Shown: positions 32,794 to 42,260 of the stretch, in pieces
How the letters are laid out: every line of letters starts with the position of its first letter
Numbering within the stretch: position 1 is the first letter of the stretch
Assembly (NCBI GenBank): GCA_029937975.1
Contig: JAPYOW010000002.1
Coordinates: forward strand, 1 to 51,080
DNA: 51,080 bases
Reading direction: 5' to 3'
DNA from: Methylococcaceae bacterium
GTDB lineage: Bacteria; Pseudomonadota; Gammaproteobacteria; Methylococcales; Methylomonadaceae
Notes under the pieces: generated by a model
Database searches by the model: none
What the model saw: the letters and a program-made list of their open reading frames with translations, nothing else
Told to the model about the DNA's origin: nothing
Program-made: the position numbers and the translations under genes

Positions 32794-33180
32794 CTAACCC
32801 CCCTGACCGGTCAGGATTTTAATCCCCCAGAACAGAAACATATCTAAAAACCATAAAATCAAACCTACCAGAAATACCATACCAAAAACCAGCAGAGTTG
32901 TTTTTACGGTTTCTTCGCGACTAGGCCAGACGACCTTCCTAACCTCTTGCTTTGCCTCTAAAGCAAAGAGCCAAACATTTCTACCTGCATCCGTAGTTAA
33001 CATAATGCCTAAAGCCAGGATGACCACGGCCACTAATACCAACACTCTATACAAAAGTATAAATCCAGGTACATCAGCAAAATAATAAAACGCTGCCACA
33101 CCCGCCACCACAAATACAAGAGATAAAGCTTGTTTTACCACATCAAGGATTTTTGACGTATCTTCTGCCTGTGCATTCAT
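32794..33180 (-). CDS. secE: Protein translocase subunit SecE
   Basis: Clamp subunit of the SecYEG channel. Three membrane segments are visible (about 17-37, 42-62 and 92-118), the three-helix form of gammaproteobacteria. The conserved amphipathic cytoplasmic stretch reads EAKQEVRKVVWPSREET, directly before the last helix. It is 128 residues long (E. coli 127). It follows tRNA-Trp and precedes nusG. Confidence 0.97.
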   Translation of the reverse strand: MNAQAEDTSKILDVVKQALSLVFVVAGVAAFYYFADVPGFILLYRVLVLVAVVILALGIMLTTDAGRNVWLFALEAKQEVRKVVWPSREETVKTTLLVFGMVFLVGLILWFLDMFLFWGIKILTGQGG

Positions 33181-33221
33181 TTATTAATCTTTGGAGTTAA
33201 TCATTGAGTTATCTTCTGAAC

Positions 33222-33297
33222 TGGCAGGCCAGGAGGGACTCGAACCCACAACCTGCGGTTTTGGAGACCGCTGCTCTACCAATTGAGCCACTGACCT
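33222..33297 (-). tRNA. tRNA-Trp (CCA)
   Basis: The minus strand folds into a full cloverleaf: AGGTCAG/CTGGCCT acceptor with one G-U pair, GCTC..GAGC D-stem, anticodon loop CTCCAAA and T-arm TTCGAGT. Discriminator G and an encoded CCA end follow. It sits directly upstream of secE, as in many gammaproteobacteria. Confidence 0.97.
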
Positions 33298-33324
33298 AAT
33301 TCAGAAAACCATAAAGAACTGACT

Positions 33325-33353
33325 ATTATATTCAATTTGTTTCTATATGACAA
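33325..33353 (-). promoter_or_regulatory. tRNA-Trp / secE promoter
   Basis: TTGTCA, 17 bases, TATAAT on the minus strand, with a start point near 33318, about 20 bases before the tRNA. The sequence from the -10 box onward, ATAATAGTCAGTTCT, nearly equals that of the tRNA-Tyr promoter. Confidence 0.82.
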
Positions 33354-33472
33354 CAAAAATAAACATATCAATTTCAGTACTCGCCCCCAGAAAGGGCTTA
33401 TTATTTGCGCTGCTAATCTGGCGCATAGAATTACAGAAGGTTTGCCGCCTCCGATTACTAAAACAAGGCGAC

Positions 33473-33508
33473 AAAAATGCCCGGAGGGGGTTAGCACTCC
33501 CCACTGGC
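33473..33508 (-). terminator. Probable terminator after tRNA-Thr
   Basis: A GC-rich imperfect stem (GCC..GGGG with CCCC..GGC) lies a few bases beyond the CCA end of tRNA-Thr on the minus strand and is followed by ATTTTTG. It would close the tRNA-Tyr-Gly-Thr unit before the tRNA-Trp promoter. The stem has mismatches. Confidence 0.42.
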
Positions 33509-33519
33509 GAAAATAAAAC

Positions 33520-33595
<76 letters not shown>

Positions 33596-33610
33596 ACTTG
33601 AAATCCTCGA

Positions 33611-33684
33611 TGGAGCGGGTGATGGGAATCGAACCCACGTAATCAGCTTGGAAGGCTGGAGTTCTACCATTGAACTACACCCGC
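33611..33684 (-). tRNA. tRNA-Gly (TCC)
   Basis: GCGGGTG/CACCCGC acceptor, anticodon loop CTTCCAA (TCC) and encoded CCA. The anticodon stem CCAGC/GCTGA has a C-A mismatch at its outermost pair (27-43), while the other four pairs are normal. Position between tRNA-Tyr and tRNA-Thr is conserved. Confidence 0.96.
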
Positions 33685-33706
33685 AGATTTTACTTTTTTA
33701 GATAGA

Positions 33707-33791
33707 TGGTGGAGGGGGGAGGATTCGAACCTCCGAAGGTAGAACCGTCAGATTTACAGTCTGATCCCTTTGGCCACTCGGGAACCCCTCC
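33707..33791 (-). tRNA. tRNA-Tyr (GTA)
   Basis: An 85-base class II tRNA with a long variable arm. Acceptor GGAGGGG/CCCCTCC, anticodon stem CAGAC/.TCTG with GTA, and encoded CCA. It is the first gene of the tRNA unit, ten bases from the predicted start point. Confidence 0.97.
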
Positions 33792-33807
33792 TGATCCAGA
33801 ACCGACT

Positions 33808-33836
33808 ATTATGAAGCTGTTTAAAGCAATAGTCAA
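33808..33836 (-). promoter_or_regulatory. tRNA-Tyr-Gly-Thr promoter
   Basis: TTGACT, 17 bases, CATAAT on the minus strand, with initiation near 33801. The AT-rich stretch just upstream could serve as an UP element, as is common for stable-RNA promoters. Confidence 0.82.
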
Positions 33837-33892
33837 TGTTTTTTTAAAAAACCTATATTTAGCCACTCGTTTCATGGCCAGCCATTTCTAGC

Positions 33893-34456
33893 TTAATTGA
33901 TTTGGCTCATTGCAGCCGACACATCACCCAAAACAATGCTATCCATTTGCGTGCGCAGCGCATCAAAAGCATATAACAGCTTTTCACGGTCCGGCTTTGA
34001 ATAATTAGACAGCACATAATCGGCAACCGGCCTACCTGAAGCAGGACGAGCAATACCTAGCCGCGCCCGATAAAAATCCTTAGCCCCCAGATTCGCTATA
34101 ATATCTCGCAAACCATTATGGCCCGCATGCCCGCCGCCCATTTTCAGCTTTATCACACCGACATCAAAATCCAGCTCATCATGAACCACTAGAATCTCAT
34201 GGCTTGCAATCTTATAAAACCTGGCAACACTGGCTACCGAAACACCGCTGCGATTCATAAAAGTCTGCGGCTTGAGCAGCAACACCTTACTCCCACCGAC
34301 AAAGATATTGGCTACTAGCCCCTGAAACTTAGATTCTTTCGACCATGCCGCCGAGAACCCTTCAAGCAAGTAATCTAAAAACAAAAACCCGGCATTATGC
34401 CGGGTTTTTTCGTACTGCTGCCCAGGATTACCCAGGCCGACAATCAATTTAATCAA
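33893..34456 (-). CDS. pth: Peptidyl-tRNA hydrolase
   Basis: Cleaves peptidyl-tRNA released from stalled ribosomes. GLGNPGQQYEKTRHNAGF holds N10 and the catalytic H20; QTFMNRSG carries the substrate-binding asparagine; VVHDELD holds the conserved aspartate, and GGGHAGHNGLRD the next asparagine. The length is 187 residues. It follows rplY by 22 bases, the usual rplY-pth pair. It ends about 100 bases before tRNA-Tyr. Confidence 0.97.
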   Translation of the reverse strand: MIKLIVGLGNPGQQYEKTRHNAGFLFLDYLLEGFSAAWSKESKFQGLVANIFVGGSKVLLLKPQTFMNRSGVSVASVARFYKIASHEILVVHDELDFDVGVIKLKMGGGHAGHNGLRDIIANLGAKDFYRARLGIARPASGRPVADYVLSNYSKPDREKLLYAFDALRTQMDSIVLGDVSAAMSQIN

Positions 34457-34479
34457 TTTCTACAATATATCCGAATAAA

Positions 34480-35130
34480 TTATGCTTCTTCGGCTGCATC
34501 ACCCTCAGCAGCACCAGCCACATCAGCATCAGCATCATCATCTTCACTAACTGCTCTAATCTTAAGCACCTGAGCAACAGTATGATCATGGTCTCCCTTT
34601 TGTCCCAATGCCACAATGTCAACGCCTTCTGGCATAACAATATCGGTCAAATGGACTGAAAACCCCATCTCTAGAGCCGCTAAATCTACTTCAATATATT
34701 CCGGTAATACCGCAGGCAAACAGGAAACCTCAACATCAACCATGGCATGGGTAATAACACCGCCCATTTTTACGCCCACACAAATATCTTCATTGATAAA
34801 ATGCAAAGGCACTCTTGCTTTCAAAGTATGCGATTCATCGATTCGCAAAAAATCCAGATGCAATACCCGTGGTCTTGAAGGATGTCTTTGAATACCTTTT
34901 AATATGGTCTTCTCTGTCTTGCCATCGATGGTCAAATCCAGCACATGGGAATAAACCGCCTCATTCTCAAGATGCTTGAGAACATCATTGTGATCTAAAA
35001 TGATCGACTGAGGAGCCGCTTCGCCACCATAGACTATAGCGGGTATATTACCCCCGCGACGCACTGCTCTTGCTGCAGATTTACCGGAAAGATCGCGATT
35101 TTCAGCTACGAACTCAAACACATTAGACAT
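34480..35130 (-). CDS. rplY: 50S ribosomal protein L25, long CTC form
   Basis: 5S rRNA-binding protein. The N-terminal L25 domain has SGKSAARAVRRGGNIPAIVY, followed by the TL5/CTC beta domain (CVGVKMGGVITHAMVDVEVS) and an acidic tail EDDDADADVAG. The ORF track begins at a TTG four codons earlier. The ATG is preferred because GGAGA lies five bases upstream and MSNVFEFVAENR is the expected start, giving 216 residues. It lies between prs and pth. Confidence 0.96.
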   Translation of the reverse strand: MSNVFEFVAENRDLSGKSAARAVRRGGNIPAIVYGGEAAPQSIILDHNDVLKHLENEAVYSHVLDLTIDGKTEKTILKGIQRHPSRPRVLHLDFLRIDESHTLKARVPLHFINEDICVGVKMGGVITHAMVDVEVSCLPAVLPEYIEVDLAALEMGFSVHLTDIVMPEGVDIVALGQKGDHDHTVAQVLKIRAVSEDDDADADVAGAAEGDAAEEA

Positions 35131-35190
35131 TTCATTCTCCAAAACATGCCCTCATCAGACATGCACTTTTCTTTAACTATTAAAATAATA

Positions 35191-36144
35191 TTAATCAACA
35201 TAGAGCGAACTTACCGACTCACTCTCCGCAATTCGTCTGATTGTTTCAGCCAGCATCCCAGCAACACTTAACTGTCGAATTTTTTCCACCGCCAACAATT
35301 CTTCATTTAACGGTATGGTATCTGTCACCACCAGCTCATCCAGCACAGATTCCCTTATGTTTTTAGCTGCCGGTCCTGATAGCACCGGATGCGTACAATA
35401 AGCAACCACTTTCACAGCCCCTTTTGCCTTAAGTGCTTTAGCCGCACTACACAAGGTGCCCGCTGTATCGACCAGATCGTCAACCATGATACAGGTTCGC
35501 CCCTCAACATCACCGATAATATGCATGACCTCAGACACATTCGCCTTTGGCCGGCGCTTATCTATAATGGCCAGGTCCGCATCACCCAATCGCTTAGCTA
35601 GCGCTCTCGCCCTGACTACGCCACCCACATCAGGCGACACCACAATTAAATTATCGCGTTTCTGGCGCCAGATGTCAGCCAGCAATAACGGTGAAGCATA
35701 TACATTATCCACCGGAATATCAAAAAAACCCTGAATCTGGTCGGCATGTAAATCTATCGTTAATATCCGGTCTGCCCCTGCAGTATCCAGCATATTCGCC
35801 ACTAACTTAGCGGTAATAGGCACCCTTGCAGATCTTGTACGCCTATCTTGTCGGGCATAACCATAGTAAGGAATGACCGCTGTTACACGCTGAGCCGAGG
35901 CTCTTTTTAAAGCATCAATCATGACCAACAACTCCATCAGATGCTCGTTGGCCGGAGAACAGGTCGGCTGAATGATAAAAACATCCCTGCCTCGCACAGT
36001 CTCCTCAATCTCAACCCCTATCTCGCCATCTTTAAAGCGGCTCACTGTCGCCATACCCAATCGTACATTTAACTTCTTCGCTATACCTTCAGATAAGGCT
36101 CTATTAGCATTACCGGAAAATATCATCATTGAAGAGTCAGGCAT
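35191..36144 (-). CDS. prs: Ribose-phosphate pyrophosphokinase
   Basis: Makes PRPP from ribose 5-phosphate and [20 protein letters not shown] opens it; the ATP loop region YYGYARQDR, the catalytic flexible-loop region [12 protein letters not shown], and the PRPP-binding signature [12 protein letters not shown] are all present. The length is 317 residues (E. coli 315). It lies after tRNA-Gln, with a CGGAG ribosome site, and before rplY. Confidence 0.98.
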   Translation of the reverse strand: MPDSSMMIFSGNANRALSEGIAKKLNVRLGMATVSRFKDGEIGVEIEETVRGRDVFIIQPTCSPANEHLMELLVMIDALKRASAQRVTAVIPYYGYARQDRRTRSARVPITAKLVANMLDTAGADRILTIDLHADQIQGFFDIPVDNVYASPLLLADIWRQKRDNLIVVSPDVGGVVRARALAKRLGDADLAIIDKRRPKANVSEVMHIIGDVEGRTCIMVDDLVDTAGTLCSAAKALKAKGAVKVVAYCTHPVLSGPAAKNIRESVLDELVVTDTIPLNEELLAVEKIRQLSVAGMLAETIRRIAESESVSSLYVD

Positions 36145-36189
36145 TTAAGCACTCCGTTGGCTATTACAAATGGAGATTGTGTGAATACC

Positions 36190-36219
36190 TACAGGCAAGA
36201 CCCAAGGTCTTTGCCTGTA
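36190..36219 (-). repeat. Strong hairpin between tRNA-Gln and prs
   Basis: TACAGGCA(A)AGACC-TTG-GGTCTTGCCTGTA on the minus strand pairs over about 13 bases with a single bulge. It begins 14 bases past the tRNA 3' end and ends 45 bases before the prs start. No U-run follows, so it is more likely a processing or leader stem than a terminator. Confidence 0.6.
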
Positions 36220-36232
36220 TGTACTCGGTAAA

Positions 36233-36307
36233 TGGCTGGGCTACCAGGATTCGAACCTGGGTATGCGGAGATCAAAACCCCGTGCCTTACCGCTTGGCGA
36301 TAGCCCA
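36233..36307 (-). tRNA. tRNA-Gln (TTG)
   Basis: TGGGCTA/TAGCCCA acceptor, anticodon loop TTTTGAT with TTG, T-arm GGTTCGAAT and encoded CCA. It lies 15 bases after ispE and before prs, as in Pseudomonas and relatives, and probably shares the ispE transcript. Confidence 0.97.
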
Positions 36308-36322
36308 AAAAAACGATTTATA

Positions 36323-37177
36323 TCATTGTAACATATGCATTAATGGTGAGCGATTCAAGCCCTTGGTCAAATAGACCTGCCATCGACCTTGCAGGGAATC
36401 AAACGCCTGCTGAGCCAATGCCCGTGAATCAAACTGCGCAAATACGCACGCTCCTGTACCTGTTAATCTGGCCTCTGAGAAGACAGCCAAATCAACCAAT
36501 GCTTCTTCTACCGGCTGATATAACTTCCTGACAACACCCAAACAATCGTTCCGATGTTGACCTGAAATAAAGCCAGCCATTGTGATCGATTTGCTATCCC
36601 TTGTCAACTCTTTAACCGAAAATATTTCTTTGGTATCCACATGACATTCGGGCTTGATAATCACCAACCACTTTTCCTCAAGCACCATCTTCTGCAATTT
36701 CTCACCCACGCCCTCGGCCCAGGCCGCATGACCGAAAACAAAAACAGGGACATCAGCACCCAGCTGCAAGCCCAGCTGCATCAAGCGTTCCACAGACAAA
36801 CCCAGCGACCATAATTGATTCAGCACCAGTAATGTTGTCGCCGCATCTGAACTACCTCCGCCCAAGCCACCCCCCATAGGCAGGTTTTTTTCGAGCGCTA
36901 TCATCACACCCTGCTGGCAACCGGTTTCTTGCTGCAGTAATTTTGCCGCTCGCACCGTAAGGTCCGAGGCTTCCGGAACACCAGGAGTGGGTGATAGTAA
37001 TCCAACCCGCGAGTCATTCACCTGATGAAAAGTCAACCAATCACACCAATCCAGCAACTGAAATACAGTTTGCAATAAATGGTAACCATCCTCCCGTTGC
37101 CCAGTAATCCTTAACATTAAATTAATTTTTGCAGGTGCCGGCCACTTATTACCCCACGCTGTCATTGCTTGTTCCAT
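36323..37177 (-). CDS. ispE: 4-diphosphocytidyl-2-C-methyl-D-erythritol kinase
   Basis: ATP-dependent kinase of the MEP isoprenoid pathway. The APAKINLMLRI start holds the conserved lysine, and the GHMP ATP loop is LPMGGGLGGGSSDAATTL. The C-terminal LTGTGACVFAQF is the third GHMP motif. The length is 284 residues (E. coli 283). It lies between lolB and tRNA-Gln in the usual order. Confidence 0.97.
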   Translation of the reverse strand: MEQAMTAWGNKWPAPAKINLMLRITGQREDGYHLLQTVFQLLDWCDWLTFHQVNDSRVGLLSPTPGVPEASDLTVRAAKLLQQETGCQQGVMIALEKNLPMGGGLGGGSSDAATTLLVLNQLWSLGLSVERLMQLGLQLGADVPVFVFGHAAWAEGVGEKLQKMVLEEKWLVIIKPECHVDTKEIFSVKELTRDSKSITMAGFISGQHRNDCLGVVRKLYQPVEEALVDLAVFSEARLTGTGACVFAQFDSRALAQQAFDSLQGRWQVYLTKGLNRSPLMHMLQ

Positions 37178-37216
37178 ATTATTCCGTTACGCCACTATTC
37201 AAAAATGATGCTTTTG

Positions 37217-37780
37217 CTACTGCCACTGATTAATCACCAGCTTCAACCGGGCTTTCCCCTTGTCAATTTTTATTTTTCGCGGCAATTCATCCCGCCCAAT
37301 AAACTGCATCTGAAGATATTTTACCTGCCATTGCGACTGTAGAAAACCCTTGTCAATCAAAACATACCCTTGCTCCGGAAGCACCAGCCCCCGCACCCAG
37401 TATTTTAGGGCTGAAACGGGCACTGCAAGACCCAGCAGATTGGAAACCAGCACATCTTCCTGGCCAGAATACTGCACCCTCCGGTCACCATTATCAACAA
37501 TCATTTTACCTTCTGTCAGTTCAATCAGCGTACGCCCCTGACCAAAAGCACCTGAAAGCTCTATAGCATCCCTGTGCGGATCATGCCCCCAAACAATCGC
37601 TGCCGATAACGATTGCTCACCATCAGAAATTGCTAATCGCCCCGAAAATGTCCATTTGCTTTTTTGATATAAATAATCCCGCCCCTCCAACTTAAAGAGT
37701 GCACTTTCTTTCACTATCCGGTCAGCACATGCAAACAATTGCGTCGACAACAGCACCAGTAGCAGGGCACGAAAATTCAT
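37217..37780 (-). CDS. lolB: Outer-membrane lipoprotein receptor LolB
   Basis: Accepts lipoproteins from LolA and inserts them into the outer membrane. A short signal peptide ends in the lipobox LFAC with C18 as the lipidated residue, and Ala at +2 allows outer-membrane sorting. The mature part WTFSGRLAISDGEQSLSAAI is typical of LolB. The length is 187 residues. It overlaps the TPR lipoprotein gene by four bases and is followed by ispE. Confidence 0.93.
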   Translation of the reverse strand: MNFRALLLVLLSTQLFACADRIVKESALFKLEGRDYLYQKSKWTFSGRLAISDGEQSLSAAIVWGHDPHRDAIELSGAFGQGRTLIELTEGKMIVDNGDRRVQYSGQEDVLVSNLLGLAVPVSALKYWVRGLVLPEQGYVLIDKGFLQSQWQVKYLQMQFIGRDELPRKIKIDKGKARLKLVINQWQ

Positions 37781-39516
37781 CGCCCTATCAATTGTGGAAT
37801 GCGCTCTAATAATTTTAAAAGATACTCATCTTCCGGCGATTCTTTTAATACCTCGGAAAAAACCTTTTTTGCTTCCTCCATCTCCCCCATATGCCATAAA
37901 ATCTCGGTTAGGTGAACTGCAATCTCACTTTCCGGCAATCTGGCAAAAGCCTTGCGCAATAGCGCCAAAGCCTCGGGTAAATTTCCTTTTTTAAATTGCA
38001 ACCAGCCCACACTATCTATAATCACTGTTTCATCAGGCTTCAGCGCAATGGCTTTCTGCAAATAAGTTTCTGCTTCCTCATAGCGCTGCGTTCTGTCTGC
38101 CAGGGTATAACCCAATGCATTCAAGGCGCTGGAATCGTCCGGGTTGTTTAATATGATTTTTTTTAAATCCGCCTCTAAAACATCTAGTTTATCCAGTTTC
38201 TCGGCGATTAAAGATCGTGTGTACAGCAGGTCTCTATCTTCAGGAAATATTTCAAGCGCATTGCTCAATACCTCAAAAGCTTGCTGATGGTGTTTTTGCT
38301 CGACAAGCAGTTCGGTTTTCAACAATACAATATTCAATTGCTCCGAGGGATAGTTCACCACCAGCCTATCTATCCGGCTTTCTGCCTCCACAAAGTTTTT
38401 TTGCTTCAATAGTACTGACACCGCAGACATCGATGCATCGTATGCATATGGCCCCTGAGTCACTTTATCAAACCAGGTCAGTGCCGCGTCATAATTTACT
38501 TTTTTATATTCAATTCTGCCACTATAAAAACTAGCCCGAGCATCCCACCGGGGCCTGTTAACCAGTTTTTTCAGATATGCCAGCGCCTCATCATCTTTGT
38601 TTTGTTGCATGAAAATCAAAGCCAAAGCAAACTGGCTTTCGCCATCTTCTGGCTGCGCCCTTAACATGCCGTGGTATATCGCTATCGCCTTGTCAAACTG
38701 CCCGGCTTTCATCAACACCTGAGCCAACATTTTTCTTATCCGGTTATTTTCCGGGGTCTGCTCCAGAATCGACTCCAAACTTTCTTGTGCAACCGCCATG
38801 TCACCCTTCTGTGCCGCCAGTTGCGCCTTTAAAACACGCGCCTTATTCCAGCCCGGCTGCAATTCTAAAGCCTGATTAACCTTTGCTAGCGCAATATCCA
38901 GCGTGTTCAGGTGCCCTGCCAATACTGCCTGTACAAAATAAACAATTGCTTGCCGAGGATATAATTGAGAAAGTGCGTCCAACACCTCCACGATAAAATC
39001 GGCACTGACCTCTTTGCCCATAACGTTACTCAATTCAAGCAAAGTTGCTTCAAACCCCGCAGGATCCCCCTGCAATATTTTCCCCAGGTGTTCGATCACC
39101 GCAGTTTTATCCGCATTTCTCAAGGCAGAAAAAGCGGCTATTTTCCGGGCTGTCAGGTTTTTCTCATCCTGTTTTAACCACAGCGCAACGGCCTCATCGG
39201 TTTTACTGGTATCTTTTAAATATAGCCCTATTTTTGCAGCTCTTTCCGCAATCCTGGCATCATCAACTTGCTTTGCAGCCTGTAAATAACTGTCCAGCGC
39301 AATGCCATATTGATTTCTTTGACCTGCAATTTCTGCCGTCATCAAAAGATAAAGTATCCCCGGTGAAATAGCGGTAGCATCATCCTCTATCATTTGAATT
39401 TCGTCCAGACTGCTTACCACCTCAAGGCCATCCATTTTTCTTTCCTGGGTACTGGTGCAACCGACCAAAAACACCAAGACAACAGTCATTATTACTTTTA
39501 ACACTCTAATTCCCAT
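37777..39516 (-). CDS. TPR-repeat lipoprotein
   Basis: A predicted lipoprotein of 579 residues with signal peptide and lipobox LVGC (C20). Most of the mature protein is tetratricopeptide repeats, for example AIAYHGMLRAQPEDGESQFA and ALNALGYTLADRTQRYEEAE, so it is a scaffold for protein contacts. The same gene stands upstream of lolB in Pseudomonas and relatives. Its exact role is not known to me. It overlaps lolB by four bases and is divergent from hemA across 272 bases. Confidence 0.85.
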   Translation of the reverse strand: MGIRVLKVIMTVVLVFLVGCTSTQERKMDGLEVVSSLDEIQMIEDDATAISPGILYLLMTAEIAGQRNQYGIALDSYLQAAKQVDDARIAERAAKIGLYLKDTSKTDEAVALWLKQDEKNLTARKIAAFSALRNADKTAVIEHLGKILQGDPAGFEATLLELSNVMGKEVSADFIVEVLDALSQLYPRQAIVYFVQAVLAGHLNTLDIALAKVNQALELQPGWNKARVLKAQLAAQKGDMAVAQESLESILEQTPENNRIRKMLAQVLMKAGQFDKAIAIYHGMLRAQPEDGESQFALALIFMQQNKDDEALAYLKKLVNRPRWDARASFYSGRIEYKKVNYDAALTWFDKVTQGPYAYDASMSAVSVLLKQKNFVEAESRIDRLVVNYPSEQLNIVLLKTELLVEQKHHQQAFEVLSNALEIFPEDRDLLYTRSLIAEKLDKLDVLEADLKKIILNNPDDSSALNALGYTLADRTQRYEEAETYLQKAIALKPDETVIIDSVGWLQFKKGNLPEALALLRKAFARLPESEIAVHLTEILWHMGEMEEAKKVFSEVLKESPEDEYLLKLLERIPQLIGR

Positions 39517-39670
39517 TTAGTCACATTAACACCGCTATAGATTAGCAGAAAATCACCATAAACCAGACAAGCAATTTATTCTATTTGGATAAATTTAATA
39601 TATTATTTTAGAATAGGGCAGGTAAAAAAAGTTCTAAACAAAATGCTGTCACGCCAAGCAATGTATTGGA

Positions 39671-39679
39671 TGCTATAAT
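39671..39679 (+). promoter_or_regulatory. Probable hemA promoter, extended -10
   Basis: TGCTATAAT is a perfect -10 box with the TGn extension, and initiation would be near 39686, leaving a leader of about 100 bases. No good -35 hexamer is seen. The rest of the 272-base divergent gap is AT-rich and holds no other clear signal. Confidence 0.55.
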
Positions 39680-39788
39680 TAATGACTTTACCTGAGAATC
39701 TCACCTTTGGTGAAACAAACTCATTTCCCATTTTTTGAAAAAGCCAACCCCCAGACTTAACTCTCTACTGATGTTTTTAGGATAAAAA

Positions 39789-41039
39789 ATGACACTGCTC
39801 TCCGTAGGGATTAATTACAATACTGCGCCTGTTGCCGTACGGGAACGCTTGGCTTTTCCTGCAAACACCCTGAAATCATCACTTAGAGCACTTCTGGATA
39901 ATCAGGAGATTAAAGGCGCTGCCATATTATCCACCTGTAATAGAACAGAATTTTATTGCCAGACAGAGGGTAATGATACCGCTGCAGTGATTCAATGGCT
40001 GGCAGATGACAAAAAAATCCAGCCTGCTGCATTCACCCCTTATTTGTACAGCCATACTGACAGCCAATCTATCCGGCACATGTTTCGTGTGGCCTGCGGA
40101 CTGGACTCCATGATTCTGGGAGAGCCTCAGATTCTGGGTCAAATGAAAACCGCTTATCAAGCCGCCTATGAAGCTGGAACCCTAGGCAAACACCTCGGCA
40201 AACTTTTCCATCACACATTTTCTGCCGCAAAAAAAGTGAGAACCGATACCGCTATTGGTTCCAGCCCTGTTTCTGTGGCTTTTACTGCGGTACAACTGGC
40301 CCAACAAATTTTCGATTCCCTGAATGATCAAACCGCATTATTGATTGGTGCCGGTGAAACCATTGAATTAACCGCGCGACATTTACATCAAAAAAATATC
40401 GGTCGCATTATTATTGCCAACAGAACCTATGACAAAGCTCACGCTCTGGCTTCACAGTTTAATGGTTATGCCATTGCTTTATCTGAAATATCCTCCCATT
40501 TAGCAGAAGCCGATATCGTGATTTCTTCTACCGCGAGCCAACTCCCCATTTTAGGCAAGGGTCGCGTTGAAAGTGCCATAAAAAAACGCAAACACAAACC
40601 CATGTTTATGGTCGACCTTGCTGTTCCTCGTGATATTGAAGCAGAAGTCGAGCAACTCCAAGATGTATACTTATACACCATTGATGACTTGCAACACACT
40701 ATTAACATAAACATGGATTCCCGTCGTAAAGCGGCGGAACAAGCCGAAGAAATCATCGACACTCAAGTTGAATATTTTCTTTCCTGGATGCGCTCACTAG
40801 GCGCTCAGTCGGTCATAAAAGATTACCGCCAGCAAGCCGAATTAACCCGCGATGAAATGCTGGCAAAAGCGTTAACCTCACTGAAAAATGGCGGTACGGC
40901 AGAAGACACTTTACAACGTCTGGCTTATAGCTTAACCAATAAACTAATACATACACCCAGCAGTCAAATCCGCGATGCAGGTGCCAATGACAGGCACGAC
41001 CTCGTGGCGGCGGCAAGAGAAATCTTTAAGCTGAAATAG
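39789..41039 (+). CDS. hemA: Glutamyl-tRNA reductase
   Basis: First step of C5 tetrapyrrole synthesis, reducing glutamyl-tRNA to glutamate-1-semialdehyde. The catalytic cysteine is C50 in STCNRTEFY. GEPQILGQMKTAY, the NADPH fold LLIGAGETIELTARHL and the later MVDLAVPRDIEAEV are all present. The length is 416 residues (E. coli 418). It leads hemA-prfA-prmC. Its product feeds haem synthesis and also cobalamin, whose late genes lie at the right end. Confidence 0.97.
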   Translation: MTLLSVGINYNTAPVAVRERLAFPANTLKSSLRALLDNQEIKGAAILSTCNRTEFYCQTEGNDTAAVIQWLADDKKIQPAAFTPYLYSHTDSQSIRHMFRVACGLDSMILGEPQILGQMKTAYQAAYEAGTLGKHLGKLFHHTFSAAKKVRTDTAIGSSPVSVAFTAVQLAQQIFDSLNDQTALLIGAGETIELTARHLHQKNIGRIIIANRTYDKAHALASQFNGYAIALSEISSHLAEADIVISSTASQLPILGKGRVESAIKKRKHKPMFMVDLAVPRDIEAEVEQLQDVYLYTIDDLQHTININMDSRRKAAEQAEEIIDTQVEYFLSWMRSLGAQSVIKDYRQQAELTRDEMLAKALTSLKNGGTAEDTLQRLAYSLTNKLIHTPSSQIRDAGANDRHDLVAAAREIFKLK

Positions 41040-41174
41040 ATCAAGCAGGTTCGCAATGCACGGTAAACACAGTAAAGTCCTCCTGCTGTTTTCTCACCCT
41101 ACGCTTTGAACCCTGTAAGTTACTGTTTCTACCTGGCACCCTGAACCTTGAACCTTCTTTGCTCTTGAATACTT

Positions 41175-42260
41175 ATGAAACAATCCATCCAGACAAAACT
41201 TGAAAACCTTAACGACCGTTTTGAAGAAATAGCGGTATTACTTTCCCAGCCTGAAGTTCAAAATGACCAAAACCAGTATCGCTCATTAAGCCAGGAGTAT
41301 GCTCAAATAGATCCGCTGGTGAATTGCTATCAACAATACATTGAAAATCAAGAAAACCTTGAGGCAGCCCTTGAAATGTCCAAAGACCCCGATCCGGAAC
41401 TGCGGGAGATGGCCAAAGAGGAGTTGCAAGACACTGAACAGCAAAAAGCAGCATTACAACACCAGCTGCAAATTCTATTATTGCCTAAGGATGCCAACGA
41501 TAACCGCAATATATTTTTAGAAGTCAGAGCCGGGACAGGTGGCGATGAAGCCGCTATTTTTTCAGGTGACCTGGCCAAAATGTATCAGCGTTTTGCAGAA
41601 AAACAGGGCTGGAAAACCGAACTGATCACTGAAAACAGAAGCGATCACGGAGGCTACAAAGAAATCATTCTGCGTATCGCCGGACAAGATGTGTATGCCC
41701 AATTAAAATTTGAATCTGGTGTCCACCGGGTACAACGTGTGCCCGAAACGGAATCCCAAGGCCGCGTACATACCTCGGCCTGTACTGTAGCCATCATGCC
41801 TGAAGTTGAAAGTATTGACGAATATGAGATCAAGTCATCAGACCTGCGGGTAGATACCTTCAGAGCCTCAGGCTCAGGCGGTCAGCATGTCAATAAAACC
41901 GACTCGGCGATTCGCCTGACCCATCTTCCAACGGGCGTGGTCGTTGAGTGTCAGGATGAACGCTCGCAACATAAAAATAGAGCGCGTGCCATGGCATTAT
42001 TACAGTCCCGTTTATTGACCGCAGAACAAGACAAACAGCATGCCGAACAATCAGAAACCAGAAAATCGCAAGTGGGTTCTGGTGACCGCTCAGAAAGAAT
42101 TCGTACCTATAATTATCCACAAGGTCGCATGACAGATCACAGAATCAATTTAACCCTCTATAAACTGGATGAAATCATGCAAGGCAGCCTGGAACATGTC
42201 ATCAACCCTTTAATCAATGAGCATCAAGCCGAACTACTCACGCAACTGGGTAATGACTGA
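41175..42260 (+). CDS. prfA: Peptide chain release factor 1
   Basis: Reads UAA and UAG and triggers peptide release. The recognition tripeptide is PET in [16 protein letters not shown] (PAT in E. coli), and the catalytic GGQ lies in [17 protein letters not shown]. The length is 361 residues, as is standard. Its last eight bases overlap the prmC start, and PrmC is the enzyme that methylates the GGQ glutamine. Confidence 0.98.
   Translation: MKQSIQTKLENLNDRFEEIAVLLSQPEVQNDQNQYRSLSQEYAQIDPLVNCYQQYIENQENLEAALEMSKDPDPELREMAKEELQDTEQQKAALQHQLQILLLPKDANDNRNIFLEVRAGTGGDEAAIFSGDLAKMYQRFAEKQGWKTELITENRSDHGGYKEIILRIAGQDVYAQLKFESGVHRVQRVPETESQGRVHTSACTVAIMPEVESIDEYEIKSSDLRVDTFRASGSGGQHVNKTDSAIRLTHLPTGVVVECQDERSQHKNRARAMALLQSRLLTAEQDKQHAEQSETRKSQVGSGDRSERIRTYNYPQGRMTDHRINLTLYKLDEIMQGSLEHVINPLINEHQAELLTQLGND

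Noticed and set aside
33298-33519. Remnant of a second tuf gene between tRNA-Thr and tRNA-Trp
   Set aside because: No EF-Tu motif could be read in the frames examined, and the space is taken by a terminator-like stem and the tRNA-Trp promoter.
41040-41174. Short repeats (TGAACC-type) and an AGCAGG/CCTGCT pair between hemA and prfA
   Set aside because: Arms are short and far apart with no consistent unit; this looks like ordinary spacer.
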